Origin: Ehretia macrophylla
Lineage: Eukaryota > Streptophyta > Magnoliopsida > Boraginales > Ehretiaceae
DNA length: 64,000 bases
Assembly (NCBI GenBank): GCA_037974665.1
Contig: CM075782.1
Coordinates: forward strand, 42,026,851 to 42,090,850
Direction of reading: 5' to 3'
How positions within the stretch are numbered: the first letter of the stretch is position 1; every line of letters begins with the position of its first letter. Positions 37,905 through 52,200 of the stretch are shown here, piece after piece. The translations under genes and the position numbers were made by a program. Under the pieces are notes generated by a model. That model saw only the letters and a program-made list of their open reading frames with translations, had not been told where the DNA came from and did not search any database.

Positions 37905-40900
37905 ATGGCTGGCCCTAGTACCTGCACTACTAATAGGAGCGGTGAACCCCAAGAGACCGGAGATGCTTATCAAACTAATCCCGGCATAGCTATATTTAAC
38001 ATGATGGCAAATGCCATGGATCGCGTGTCACGAGTAATGGAACGTCAAGATGCACGAGAAACAAATAACAACAACAACAGGAATGATGGTAACCATGGGA
38101 GACATAGCAGAATGAGGGAGTTCCTTGACTTTCGCCCGTCCAAATTCCACGGGGAAGCTGATGATGTGAAAGCAGAGGCTTGGCTGTCTGAGATCGAGAG
38201 GATTTTCAGGCCACTTGATTATACTAATGAAGAAAAGATGGAGTTTGCTGTGTTTTTGTTGCACGGGGATGCTGAGCATTGGTGGCACACTGTGGAGGCA
38301 CTGTGGGAAACTGATCAAACACCTCGCTTGTGGGGTAATTTCGTTAAGGCATTCAAGGAGAAATATGTACCTGTAGTTTCTAGGCAGAGGCGGATTGAGG
38401 AGTTCATGCACCTGAACCAGGGTAATATGACAGTGGCCCAGTACGAGGCTCGTTTTGACCGATTGTCCCGCTATGCTCAATATATGGTCAGTACTCTTGA
38501 GGCAAAGATGTGGAAATTTACTACGGGATTGAGGCCAGAGATTCAGGACCAGTTGGCTTCGCATGACTTTGATACCTATTCTGCTATCTTTGCAGCTGCT
38601 TCCCGAGTTAAGAAGATGAAACTTAATAGAGCCGGTTCGAGTCAGCCGAACAAGAAACCATACCAGCCTTCAGGTCAATAGAGGAAATTCCAGAGCCAGA
38701 GTCGTAGTCAGGGCCAGAGCCAGAACATACTAGTGAATAATCATGGCCCGACTAAAGCGCCATCAACCTCTTCCACCCGCGGATCCATAGGTAGTTCCCC
38801 TGCTACTCAGTCTATCAACTGTTCTTACTGTGACAAGAAGGGTCATACCAAGGCCCAGTGCTGGAAGAAGTCAAGACGATGTGTGAGGTGTGGCAGTGAT
38901 CAGCATCAGATCAAGGATTGCACTAAATGGCAAGCAGGACAGAATCAGGTTAAACCAGCTGGTAGAGGCAAGACTCCAATTCCTAGAGTTCAGGCTCGAG
39001 CTTATGCTATTGAGTGCAAGGAGCTTCCAGAGGAGACCGCTGTTGTTGAAGGTACATTCTTTATACTGAATCAACCTGTTAGGGTGCTAATTGATCCGGG
39101 TACTACTCATTCATTTATTATTCCCTTATGTGTGCAACGTGTGAAACTACGAGTTGTATGTTTGCCTTACGAAGTAGAAGTTGGTACTCCGATGGGTTCT
39201 AAACTTGTTACTAGCTCAGCTTGTAAACCATATAAAATCCAAATTAAGGATAGGGAATTCTCAGCCAATCTTATCGTATTACCTTTTCAAGACTATGAGG
39301 TCATCTTAGGGATGGACTGGTTGGCAAAGCATCATGTCCAACTAGATTTCCGGACGAAGATTGTAACGTTCCAGGTACCTGGTCAACCAATACTTGAGGT
39401 AATGGGTCGAACAGATTTCACCGGGAGTTCCATTATTTCATCTACGAAAGGAGTGAAGTCCTTGAGAAAAGGGTGTAGTGGATACTTAGCTTACCTCATC
39501 AACAAAGTGTCGGACAAAGCTAAGTTGGAGGAGATGCCAGTAATCAAAGATTATGCGGATGTGTTTCCAGAAGAATTGCTTGGTTTACCCCCAAATCGGG
39601 AGATTGAGTTCATTATAGAGTTACTGCCTGGCACCCAGCCGATATCTAAAGCTCCCTATCGTACGGCACCAGCCGAGCTACAAGAATTGAAGGACCAATT
39701 GCAAGGATTGTTGAAGAAGGGGTTTGTTCAACCAAGTTCTTCTCCGTGGGGTGCACTAGTTCTATTTGTAAAGAAGAAAGACGGAACGCTGAGGCTATAC
39801 ATCGATTACTGAGGATTGAACCAAGTAACTGTCAAGAATAAATACCCACTTCCACTGATCGACGAGTTGTTTGATCAACTTCAAGGAGCCAAAGTGTATT
39901 CAAAACTCGACTTGAGGCAAGGGTACTATCAGTTGCAGATCAAAAAGGTGGATGTGCCTAAAACGACTTTCAGGACAAGATATGTGCATTATGAATATGT
40001 GGTGATGCCATTTGGACTAACCAATGCCCCTATAGCTTTTATGGATTTGATGCACAGGGTGTTTCAACCCTACTTGGACCAATTTGTGGTGATCTTCATT
40101 GATGATATTTTGGTATACTCGAAATTCGAGACTGAGTATGAACAACATCTTCGATTGGTATTGTAGAAACTTCGAGAGCATCAATTGTATGCAAAGTTTA
40201 ACAAGTGCGAATTTTGGTTGCAGCAGATTGTATATTTGGGGCATATCATATCCCAAGAGGGAATAGCAGTGGATTCAGGAAAGATAGAAGCGGTGATGTC
40301 TTGGAAGAAGATAGAAAATGTTATGGAGGTTCAGAGTTTTCTTGGTCTAGCCGACTATTATCGGAGGTTCGTGAAGGATTTCTCTAAGATTGCAGGACCG
40401 CTTACAAAGCTCACTCAAAAGAAAACAAAGTTTGTGTGGGATGATAAGTGTGAAAACAACTTCCAAGAATTAAAGAAAAGATTGACTACCGCACCTATTC
40501 TTGCATTGCCTGAAGGGAGTCAAGGTTTTGTAATTTATAGCGATGCTTCGAAAGAAAGATTGGGTTATGTGCTGATGCAAAATGGTAGAGTGATTGCGTA
40601 TGCTTCTATGAAACCGAAGCCGTATGAATTGAACTACCCGACGCATGATTTGGAGTTAGCGGCTATCGTGTTTGCACTTAAGAAATGGAGGCACTATCTG
40701 TGGGGTAACAAGTTCGAGGTGTTTACTTATCACAAGAGCTTGAAATACTTGTTCTCACAAAAAGAGTTGAATATGAGGCAAAGGCGGTGGATGGAGCTTT
40801 TGGATGATTGTAACTGCACAATTAATTATGTACCCGGTAAAGCAAATGTAGTTGCAGATGCCTTAAGTAGGAAAGCAAGCATGGCAAAACTGGAAGTCAA

Positions 40901-42416
40901 GGTGCAGGAGTTGTTTGAGGAAGCATTTTTGTGGAAACCACAATTGACTCGAAAAGAGTTACTTTTTGCCACTACACAAGTTCAATTGACCTTGTTGTCT
41001 GAATTACGAGAAGCTCAACAGAAGGACCAACAATTTCAGAAGATTAAAGAAAGCAACACAGATTTCAAGTTTTATGATGATGGTGTTTGGAGGTTTAGGA
41101 ATCGGATTTGTGTTCCTAATGAGCCAGAGCTGAAAAAGAAGATTCTTGAAGACGCCCATAATTCAAGATATACTATTCACCCTAGCGGAACAAAGATGTA
41201 CCAGGATTTGAAACAATACTAATGGTGGAATAACATGAAAAGAGAGATTGCATAGTTTGTGGCACGGTGTTTGACTTGCCAGAGAGTCAAAGCGGAACAT
41301 CAACGACCGGCAGGTTTACTTCAACCGTTGGAGATTCCTCAATGGAAATGGGAACATATAACTATGGACTTTATTATGGACCTGCCCAGGTCACAAAAGG
41401 GTCATGACGTCGTTTGGGTCATAGTGGATAAATTGACTAAGTCAACGTACTTCTTACCGATGAACAAGGAGGATAGTCCTGAGAAGTTGGGAGATATGTA
41501 TGTGGCGGAGATTGTAAGATTGCACGGGATGCCTGTGAGTATTGAATCGGATAGGGATCCTCGTTTTACTTCCCGATTTTGGAAGAGATTGCAAGAAGCT
41601 TTGGGAACAAAGTTGAGTTTCAGCACGGCTTATCACCCTCAGACTGATGGACAATCGGAGAGAACTATTTAGATTCTGGAGGATATGCTGAGGGCGTGTG
41701 TTTTAGACTTTGGGAAAAGTTGGAAGAAATATATGTCTCTAGCGGAGTTCGCTTATAATAATAGTTATCAGGCCACTATCGAGATGGCCCCATTTAAGGC
41801 ATTGTATGAACGTAAGTGTCGATCCCCAATTTACTGGGATGAAGTAGGTGAGGCGAAGACTTTTGACCCGACCCTTCTACCTGAACTTATGAAGACTGTG
41901 GATAATATTCACCTTATCCGGAAACGGATGCTTACCGCCCAAAGCAGGCAGAAAAGTTATGCAGACCGACGGAGGTGGAGCCTAGAGTTTGAGGTCGGCG
42001 ACAAGGTATTCTTTAAGATATCACCCCGGAGGGAACTGATTAAACACGGCAAGAGTGGAAAGTTGAGCCCGAGATTTGTAGGACCATTTGAGATAATTGA
42101 GAATGTGGGCAAATTGGCGTATCGCCTGGCACTACCCCAAAACCTCTCCAATATTCACCACGTCTTTCGTGTTTCGATGCTGCGGAAGTACCACCCTGAT
42201 CCATCGCATATCTTGGAGCTAGAGCCGTTGCAGCTTCAGGAGAACTTGTCTTATGAAGAGAAGCCCATTCGGATCCTAGACCAGCAAGATCGGGAGTTGC
42301 GCAATAAATCTATACTGATGGAGAAAGTGTTGTGGGATCATCATGGAGTTGAAGAAGCAACGTGGGAAAGGCGAGACCAGATGGAGCAACAGTATCTAGC
42401 TTTATTTCAAAGGTAA
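37905..42416 (+). pseudogene. gag-pol: gag-pol polyprotein of element C, six in-frame stops
   Basis: A single reading frame of 1,503 codons without frameshift, from MAGPSTCTTN to TAA at 42414. Gag domain about 38170-38530; two intact CCHC knuckles about 38820-38930; protease motif LIDPGTTHSF (family LIDSG) about 39090; RT with FIDD about 40100; RNase H, in which the TDH motif has become TYH (about 40728), losing an acidic residue; integrase HHCC and DDE core (about 41150-41670); chromodomain (about 42150-42400). Stops at 38679, 39810, 40164, 41220, 41253 and 41670; four are C-to-T. Gag and pol share one frame, as expected for this lineage. Confidence 0.95.
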
Positions 42417-42446
42417 TATTGAATTTTGGGACGAAATTCTTTTAAC

Positions 42447-42456
42447 GAGGGGAGGA
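42447..42456 (+). other. Polypurine tract of element C
   Basis: GAGGGGAGGA, shortened by a G-to-C change at 42446 compared with elements A and D. Confidence 0.82.
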
Positions 42457-45400
42457 TATGAGGCACAACCTCGATTTGCATGTGATACCTCGTTTCGTGT
42501 TCCCTAGCCTAGATTTCCGTGTCTTATCCTAGATTTAAGAATCATGTTTCGTTTTATGTGCCTTGCATTGAATTACGTGCACTCATTTAGGGTTGTGTGC
42601 ATTTACTTGAAAAATGTACATTCATCTCGTAGTTCGTGCCCTACCTCGTAGTGCGTGCCCTAGACCTAGGAAGCGTGTCCTCACGCTAATCAAGAAAGCA
42701 TCTTACACGAAGCACTAAATCAATAATTAATCCTGCAAATCCCACTAACTAATATTAAATTACTAATTCAACCCACTATAAAATAAAATTGCACCAAAGG
42801 CTAGACATTCTTATTCTTTATTCCTTATTCTTTTGCACTTTCCAAACACACAATTAAATAATGCTCAAAAGATGACAAAAATTCAGATTTGCACACACCC
42901 TTGGCCGACTACTTGGACCCTTGTGCATGCACTTCAATTCCAAAATTAATTCCTCAAACATTCTTAGACAAGTTATGACACAAATGCATAAAAAATAACC
43001 CAAAACCCCACCCAATGCACCCATATTCTCGACCCATTCCCTTGCCATGCTAGGTGATTCAAAAATCATGCTTCTTGAAGACACAAATCTGAAATTTGTA
43101 TGCCCAAGGCCGACACATGCTTCAACATTTGCAAAAGCTTTTATTTTTTCTTCATTTCTCTCTCTCCCTCTCATTCTTCTCTCTCTCTCTTGGCCCTAGC
43201 TGAATATTGTAGAGTCCATAGCTTATCTTCATCACTCCATGGTTCATCAAGGCAAGCAAGAAGGTAGGGAACTCGACTAAGCAAGCTAGGTTGCAAGAAA
43301 TACACATGCAAGCTCTATGAATCTCCATTTCGGCTTAGGTGAGTTTGCTAGCTTCCATTTCTTTTCTTCTTGTTCTAACCACATGCACCTACTAAGAACT
43401 TGGTTACTAAGCTAGGAAACTAGAGAAAAATCGAGTGGTGTCTCGGCTAAGCAAGGAAAAAGGTCAACTTTTTGCTTCACCTAGAGTCTTGTGCATCTTC
43501 TTGTGTTTTGCTAAGGTAAGGGCTAAAACTTCTTGAAAATCTTTCAAAAAACCACATGCATGCTCTTAAATGTCTATCTTTACTTCTGTACTTGAGATAT
43601 ATGTGTGTTCATAAGCTTTTATAGCCATGCATGGCAAGATTTTTTGCTAGAATATGATGATAGATGAAGTTGTGTTTGTGACAGCTCTCTGTCATGTTGG
43701 TGCGAGGTGATTTTGGATAGGTAAATGATGTTGAAATGCGTGCAAATTGGTACTTAACTAGTTTTTCCAGTTCTGAACATCTTTCACAGAAATAGGCCAA
43801 AGCTAAATCTGATTCTAAGGACCTCAAAATAGCAAATCATTAAAATGTGTCAAAATCTGGAAAGTCTGGAAAAATGAAGCAGGTTTTGGCAGATTCACTG
43901 ACCTTGTAGAACGAACTAGTTTTTACTTAATAAATGATATCCAAAATGCATGAAATTTGGTTTGATGCTAGATTTTTCAGTTCTGGACATTTTTGTCAGA
44001 AATGGACTAAGGCTAAATCTGACTCTAAGGACCTCAAAAATGACAAGTATTGCAATGTGTGCGAATCTGGACAGTTTTGTGCAATCTCACTGTTTTGGCT
44101 ATAACTATTGAACCCGAACTCCAAATGATGCAAGGTTTCTTTCTCAATTTATTTCACTTCTTAAGATTTAATTTGAAATCTTATTCACTGGAATTGGGGA
44201 TTGTTTGCTAGTCTTAATGATTGTGAGAAAACAGCCCATTGCAGTGAGGGTTTCACTTAGTGATATGCTTAGAAAAATTATTGTAGCTTCTCTTGTTCTA
44301 TTAAATGCTTGGGATTGTGGTATTTGGATGTTGTGTGGACTTTTTTGAATACTTGAGGGTGTTTGAATTAATCGATGCATGGATTGAGATTGATTTTGAG
44401 ATGACTTGGGGCTTAATTGCACGGGTACGCACGAATTGGAACCCTTGTAACTAGGTGAATTTGCTAAGTGTTGATCCTTTGGATGTTGTGTTGGATTATG
44501 TGTTTAGTAGGCTGCCCGTAGTTGCCCCTGTAGCCCTAAATGTGATTTCAATGATTTCATGTTGATAAGTCGGCTTTTCTTGCAACCGGTCCCACGTAGA
44601 TGCCATTGCATGATGAATAATCTTATTATTTGATTACGTGAACTTTGAAATGAATTATATGACTTGATTTACGTGCGTTACATGGCTGCCAGTTTAATGT
44701 TCATATAACTCCATGTGCCTTTCAAGTGAAATTACTTGTCTTATCATGCCTCGCTTGTTTACTTGTCAATGTGCAATCTTATGACTGCTCGGAAACAACC
44801 TACTTTGTTGTCCTCCTAATGTGATATATTACATGTCATAAATGTGCATTGCATACAAGGTTGCAACCTTTCATTCGGGCGTGGTAGCGTTCACGCACAC
44901 TGGGTGGCATCGGGCTTGCCGGTGCAACCGTGACTACCATTGTCCAATTCCCTCTCTCGCTTGGGGGCTAGACTTCCTCGGAGAGTTAGGTCATAGGATT
45001 TCGGGGTACATCCGGAGTAAACTCATTTGGCGTGATAAGGGGATGATTTGATGCCGGCCGCAACAACTGATACTGACATGAACTGAGAGCAAAAGCTCAC
45101 CGTATCCTTTTCACAATGTGTATAAGTACTTTCGCTTGGTTCCTAGAGGACCTCGGGAAGGAAAGACGAGTAATTGTGTTCCTTTACTTTTATATCATGT
45201 TATGTACTTACTTGTGATATATTCATGCTTGCAAAAAGGGTTTTTATAAGTTGAACCGGAAAATAAGTTTCAAAACCTATTTCTCGTTCCCTCTTGCAGA
45301 GTTCATAAGGACTCACCCTCTTTTATCATCTCAGGTGAAGAAGATCAAGAACAGGTACCCGAGGATGACGTGCCCAATGATGATTCCTTGGAATAAATGC

Positions 45401-45466
45401 CTGTCCTATGTGCTTTGCTTGATTATGGCCATTGTGAACACTATGCTGTTTGAAGACTATTTCTTT
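42457..45466 (+). repeat. 3' LTR of element C, left part
   Basis: Begins TATGAGGC (family TGTGAGGC, one G-to-A change). It breaks at GACTATTTCTTT where element D enters and resumes at 57359. Confidence 0.92.
45462..45466. repeat. Left TSD of element D (TCTTT)
   Basis: Identical to 57354-57358 on the other side of element D. Confidence 0.95.
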
Positions 45467-48400
45467 TGTGAGGCCCGACCTCAAATTGCTTGCGAAACCT
45501 AGCTTCGTTTGCCCTAACCTAGATTTGGGTGCCATGACCTAGATTTAAGAAATGAGTTTATTTTATGTGCCATGCATTGAATTACGTGCATTCGTTTGGG
45601 ATTGCGTGCATTTACTTGAAAAACGTACGTTCGTCTCGTAGTTCGTGTCCTACCTCAAAGTACGTGCCCTAAACCTAGGAAAGCGTGCCTACACGCTAAT
45701 CAAGAAAGCATCTTTCACGAAACCCTAGACTATTAAACAATCCTACAAAATCCACTAGCAATATAATAATCCAAATTCCATTCACTAGAAGACAAAAAAT
45801 GCACCAAACACTAGACATTCCTTATTCTTTATTCCTTGTTCTTTTTGCATTTTCAACACACAACAATTAACACCCAAAAGATGACACAAATTCAGCCCTT
45901 TTATTAGCCTTGGCCGACCAAACCATGGCTTTGCACAAGGTTTGAACAATTTTTTTTAATTTCTATTGCATGCCAAGACAATTTATGACACAAAGACATT
46001 AAAAATTGCTCAAAAATCCTTCCACTTGCACAATATTCTCGACCACAACACCTTGCCCATCCTAGCAATTTTAAAATAGCACATTGGAGACAAAAAATGC
46101 AGAATTTTGAAGCCCAAGGCCGACATTCTCCTTGAAGATGCAAAAGGCTTCCTTGTTTGTCATTTTATTCATTTCTTTTCATTCATTTCTCTCCTCATCT
46201 CACTTTCTCTCTCATTTTTAGTCCTTGGCTGAATTCTCCATCTTATCAACTTCTCCTCTTCACACCATAGCTAAGTATAGCAAGCTACAAGTAAAGAACT
46301 ACAACCGAGCAAGCTAGAGTTCGAAATCACTCTTGCATGTGCATTTGAAGCTTCATTTCGGCCTAGGTGAGTTACTAAGCATTCATTTCTTTCCTTCAAG
46401 TTCTAATTACATGCATGCACTAAGAGATTGATCATTAAGCTAGGAAAAATAGAGAAAAGCTAGTAGGATTTCGGCTAGGCAAAGGAAAAGAGAAGATTTG
46501 AGCTTCAACAAGGTTGTTGTGCATCTTTTGATTGATTGCCAAGGTGAGGGTTAAAAGCTTTGAAAACTCTTTGAAATTTCACATGCATGTTCATAAATGT
46601 GTATATTTTCTTCTGTACTTGAGTTATGTGGTCGTTCATGAGCTTAAACAACCATGCATGGCAAGACCTTGGCTTGAAAATGATGCTAGGTGAAGTCGAA
46701 TTTCTGTGACAGCTCTCTAACCAGTCTGTTCGAGGTAAGTTTAGCTAGGCAAATGATGTTAAAAATGCTTAAATATTTGTAGGTGACTATTTTGGACGGT
46801 TTTGGACATTTTTACCAGAAATAGGCCGAATCTAATTTTGAATCTAAGGTCCTCAAAATGGAAAATCTTTAAAATGTGACCAAATCTGGAAATCTGGAGA
46901 AATGAAGCAGGTTTTGTCAGATGCACTGGCCGTGTGGAACGAACCATATTTGACTAAGTAAATGTTGTCCAAAATGCATTAAATTTGGCGTACTGCTAGA
47001 TTTTTCAGTTCTGGACAATTTTTTCAGAAATGGACCAAAGCTAAAACTGACTCTAAGGATCTCAAAAACGTCAAATTATGAAAAGTGTACAAACCTGGAC
47101 AGTTTTGTGCTACCTCACTGTTTCGGCCATAACTAATGATTCTGGACTCCAATCGATGCAAGGTTTGTTTCTGAGTTTAGTTAACTTCTTAATATTTAAT
47201 TTGACATCTTATTCACGGAATTTGGAGATTGTTTGCTTACCCAATTGATTGTGAGAAAACATCCTATTGCAGTGAGTGTTTTACTTAGCTATATGCATGG
47301 GAAACTATTGTAACCTCTCTTGTGGTACTAATTGCTTGGAATTGTGATGTTGCAATATTGCGTGGACTGTTTTGAGTACTTGAGGATGTTTGAAGTGAAT
47401 GATGTATGACTTGGGAATGATGTTGAGTTGACTTAGGGTTTGAACACACGATTATGCATGAAATGGAAACCCTAATGGCTAAATAGTCTTACTAAGTGTT
47501 AATAATTAGGTATTGTGTGGAAACTGTACGTTGCGTGGGCTGCCCGTAAAATGTCTTATAACTTCAATTATGGTTTTGACCATTGCATGTTGTCAAATAA
47601 GCTTGTCTTGCTACCGAACCCACGTAAATGTTGTTGCATGTTGAATAATTCGTATCACTTGATTATATGAGATTCTTAATGAGTTATATGGCCTGTTTTA
47701 CATGTGTTACATGGCTGCCCGTTTGATGTTCATATGACTCTTTATGCCTTTCAAGTGAAATTACTTGTCTTATCGTGCCTTGTTTGGCTACTTGACAACG
47801 TGCGATCTTATAACTGTTTGGAGGCAACCTACTTTGTTGTCCTCCTAATGTGATACATTAAATGTTATAAATGTGCAATGCGTACAAGGTTGCAACCTTT
47901 CGTGTGGCATGGTAGCGTTTCACGTCCGCCAAGCTGCATTGGGCTTGCCGGTGTTACCGTGACTACCATGATCCAATTCCCTCTCTCGTTTGGTATTCAC
48001 CCTTGGAGAGTTGGGTCGTAGGTTTCGGGGTACATCCGGAGTACACCCAATTGAGAGTGATAAGTGGATTATTGAAGTCGGCCGCAAAAATTGATTCGAA
48101 ATTGAAATTGAGAGCAAATGCTCACCGTATCCTTGAAATGATTGGTAATTGTATCTATTTCTCGATTTGTTTCTTATAATTGCTTACCATAATATTTGTA
48201 ATATGTGACATGTTTTAAAAAGGGGTTTTCATAAATTGAACCGAAAAATAAGTTTCAAAACTTATTTCTCGTTCCCCCTCGCTGAGTTCATAAGGACTCA
48301 CCCTCTTTTATCATCTCAGGTGAAGAAGAATAGGTACAGGAACCCGAGGATAATGTACCTAATGATGAACCCCTGGAGTGATTTCCTGTTATTGTTGTTT

Positions 48401-49021
48401 TGCTTGAACGTGACTACTTGTGTACCTTTTGCTGCTTGAAGACTATTTCCCTTATGTTAATTGTTGCTTGTGATGTAAAAGACCCCCGTTGTAATTTGGG
48501 GTCTAATTTTGGTTTGTACTTATTTTAAGTAGACTGATACTAGACATGACACTACTATGATCGTTTTGCTTTTACTACCACTAGTATCTATCACAGGTTA
48601 TGACGCTTAGTTAAGGAATAGGTAAATGAACTTATTCAATCTCAACAGATACTCGCTAATAAGCTAAGATCAACAGGTATATTTTGAAACGAGAATAAAT
48701 GGACAAACGAGACATAGTATCATGCTAGGTTATAAATCAAACGGGACATCGAATTATCCAATAGGCAATTCAATTGATGGAATAATAGTAATCTTAGCTG
48801 GAATTGAAATTGAGAGGGTAAATTTCGAGGCTGTTAGAAAATTTAGGTCAAAACAAAGGGCACAATTATAGCCGGTATACTGCCGGATTTCCGAAAAAAT
48901 TTTGAAGTCTAGAATAAAACGTTAAGTGCTAAACCTCCTAGAATGATTAAGAATGTATAAGGACTTGAATGTTTAGATCACACCCTAGTCTAACCTTTAT
49001 AGGCCAGGTTGGGGCGTGACA
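45467..49021 (+). repeat. 5' LTR of element D (3,555 bp)
   Basis: TGTGAGGCCC to CGTGACA. It lacks about 75 bases, including TATAAGTA, that other LTRs carry before the GGTAATTG site (here at about 48145). The first 80 bases differ from the 3' LTR more than the rest does. Confidence 0.95.
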
Positions 49022-49032
49022 CCTTAGAGGAA

Positions 49033-49044
49033 TGGTATCAGAGC
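49033..49044 (+). other. Primer-binding site of element D
   Basis: TGGTATCAGAGC, exact, 11 bases after the 5' LTR. Confidence 0.93.
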
Positions 49045-49255
49045 TTAGATTGCTTAAGCCAGTTTTAACTCTCGGACCGTGGGTAGAGCCCTAAGATAAT
49101 TAGGATGACTTGTTATGTGTTAAATGTGCCTTCTATGTTCTATGTGCTTAAGCGACTTATATGCCTTAAATGTTTTTAGAATTGTACCTATAATATGTTG
49201 CATATCTTATACATTAGATTCTTAATTATCATATTTCAATAAATTGTGCCTTTAG

Positions 49256-52200
49256 ATGGCTGGCCCTAGTACTTGTACTTCTAATAGGAGCGGTGAACCT
49301 CAAGAGACCAGGGATGCCTATCAGACTAATCCCGGTATAGCTATGTTTAAGATGATGGCAACTGCCATGGATCGTGTATCATGTGTGATTGAGCGTCAGG
49401 ATGCTCGTGAGACCAACAACAACGTCAACAACAGGAATGAGGGTAACCATGGGAGACATAACAAAATGAAGGAATTCTTTGACTTTCGCCCGTCTAAATT
49501 CTACGGGGAAGCTGATGATGAGAAAGCCGAGGCTTGGCTGTCCGAGATTGAGAAGATTTTCAGGCCACTTGATTATACAGATGAAAAGAAATTGGAGTTT
49601 GCTGTATTTCTATTGCACGAGGATGCCGAGCATTGGTGGCACACTGTAGAGGCACTGTGGGAGACTAATCAGACACCTCGCTTGTGGGGTAATTTTGTTA
49701 AGGCGTTTAAGGAGAAATATGTACCTGCAGTCTCCAGGCAGAGGCGGATCGAGGAGTTCATGCACTTAACCCAGGGTAATATGACGGTGGCCCAGTACGA
49801 GGCACATTTTGATCGACTGTCCCGTTATGCTCAATATATGGTTTGTACTCCGGAGGCAAAAATGTGGAAATTTACTATTGGTTTGAGGCAAGAGATTCAG
49901 GACCAGTTAGCTTCCCATGACTTCGATACTTATTCTGCCCTCTTTGCTGCTGCCTCTCGAGTTGAGAAGAGGAAACTAGATGGAGCCGGCTCGAGTCAGC
50001 CCAACAAGAAACCCTACCAGCCTCCAGGTCAGCAGAGGAAGTTTCAGAGTCAGAGTCGCAGTCAGGGCCAGAGCCAGAACAGACCAGGGAATAACCGTGG
50101 CCCGACGAAAGCGTCATCAGCGTCTTCCGCCCGCAGATCCACAGGTAGTTCACCTGCTACTCAGTCCGTCAGCTGTCCATATTGTGACAAGAAGGGCCAC
50201 ACCGAGGCCCAGTGTTGGAGAAAATCGGGGCGATGTGTGGGCTGTGGCAGTGATCAGCATTGGGCTAAGGATTTCCCTAGATGGCAAGGAGGACAAAATC
50301 AGGTTAAACCAGCTAGTAGAGGCAAGACTCCAGTTCCTAGAGTCCAGGCCCGAGCTTATGCCATTGAGTGCAAGGAGATTCCAGATGAGACCGCTGTTGT
50401 TAAAGATACATTCTTCATACTGAATCAACCTGTTAGGGTGTTAATTGATCCGGATGCTACTCATTCATTTATTACTCCCTTATGTGTGGAACGTGTAAAA
50501 TTGAAAGTTGTATGTTTGCCATATGAAGTAGAAGTTGGTACTCCAATGGGTTCTAAACTTGTAACTAGTTCAGCTTGTAAAGCATGTAAAATCCAAATTA
50601 AGGATAGGGAGTTCTCAGCCAATCTTATTGTATTACCTTTTCGAGACTACGAGGTCATTTTAGGGATGGACTGGCTGGAAAAACATCATGTCCAACTAGA
50701 TTTCCGGGCAAATATTATAACGTTCTGGGTACCTGATCAACCAATACTGGAGGTTTTGGGCTGAAGAGATTTCACCGGGAGTTCCATCATTTCATCTACA
50801 AAAGCAGTGAAGTCCTTGAGGAAAGGATGCAGCGGATACTTGGCTTACCTTATCAACAAGCCATCGGATAAAGCTAAGTTGGAGGAGATGCCTGTGATCA
50901 AAGACTATGCAGATGTATTCCGTGAAGAGTTACCCGGTTTACCCCCAAATCGAGAGATCGAGTTTGTTATAGAGTTGCTACCTGGTGCCCAGGCGATATC
51001 AAAAGCTCCCTATCGTATGGCACCGGCCGAGCTACAAGAATTGAAGGATCAATTGCAAGGATTGCTGAAGAAGGGATTTGTACAACCGAGCTCTTCACCG
51101 TGGGGTGCGCTAGTATTATTTGTTAAGAAGAAAGACGGAACGTTGAGACTATGCATTGACTATCGAGGTTTGAACCAAGTGACTGTCAAGAATAAATACC
51201 CACTTCCCCTGATTGACGAGTTATTTGATCAACTGCAAGGAGCCAAAGTGTATTCGAAACTCGACTTGAGACAAGGGTATTATCAGTTGTGGATCAAGAA
51301 GGAAAATGTGCCTAAAACGGCTTTCAGGACGAGATATGGGCACTATGAATATGTGGTGATGCCTTTTGGACTAACTAATGCCCCTGCAGCTTTTATGGAT
51401 TTGATGCATAGGGTGTTTCAACCCTACTTGGACCAATTTGTGGTGATCTTCATTGATGATATTTTGGTATACTCGAAATCGGAGGCGGAGCATGAGCAAC
51501 ATCTGCGGTTGGTACTGCAGAAACTTCGAGAGCATCGATTGTATGCAAAGTTTAGCAAATGTGAATTCTGGTTACAACAGATTGCATTTTTGGGGCATAT
51601 CATATCCCAAGAGGGAATAGCGGTAGATCCAGCAAAGATCGATGCAGTGATGTCTTGGAAGAAGCTGGAAAATGTTACGGAGGTTCGGAGTTTTCTTGGT
51701 CTAGCCGGCTACTATCGGAGGTTTGTGAAGGACTTCTCTAAGATTGCAGGACCGCTTACAAAGCTCACTCAGAAGAAAACCAAGTTCGTGTGGGATGATA
51801 AGTGTGAGAACAACTTCCAAGAGTTGAAGAAAAGATTGACTACCGCACCAGTTCTTGCATTGCCTGAAGGGAGTCAAGGTTTTGTAATCTATAGCGATGC
51901 TTCGAAAGATGGATTGGGATGTGTATTGATGCAAAATGGAAGAGTTATTGCAAAAGCTTCTAGGAAGCCAAAGCCGTATGAGATGAATTACCCGACACAT
52001 GATTTGGAGTTAGCGGCTATTGTGTTTGCACTCAAGAAATGAAGGCATTATCTGTGGGGTAACAAGTTTGAAGTATTTACCGATCATAAGAGCTTGAAAT
52101 ACTTGTTCTCTCAAAAGGAGTTGAATATGAGGCAAAGGCGGTGGATGGGGCTTTTGGACGATTACAACTGCTCAATTAATTATGTGCCCGGTAAGGCGAA

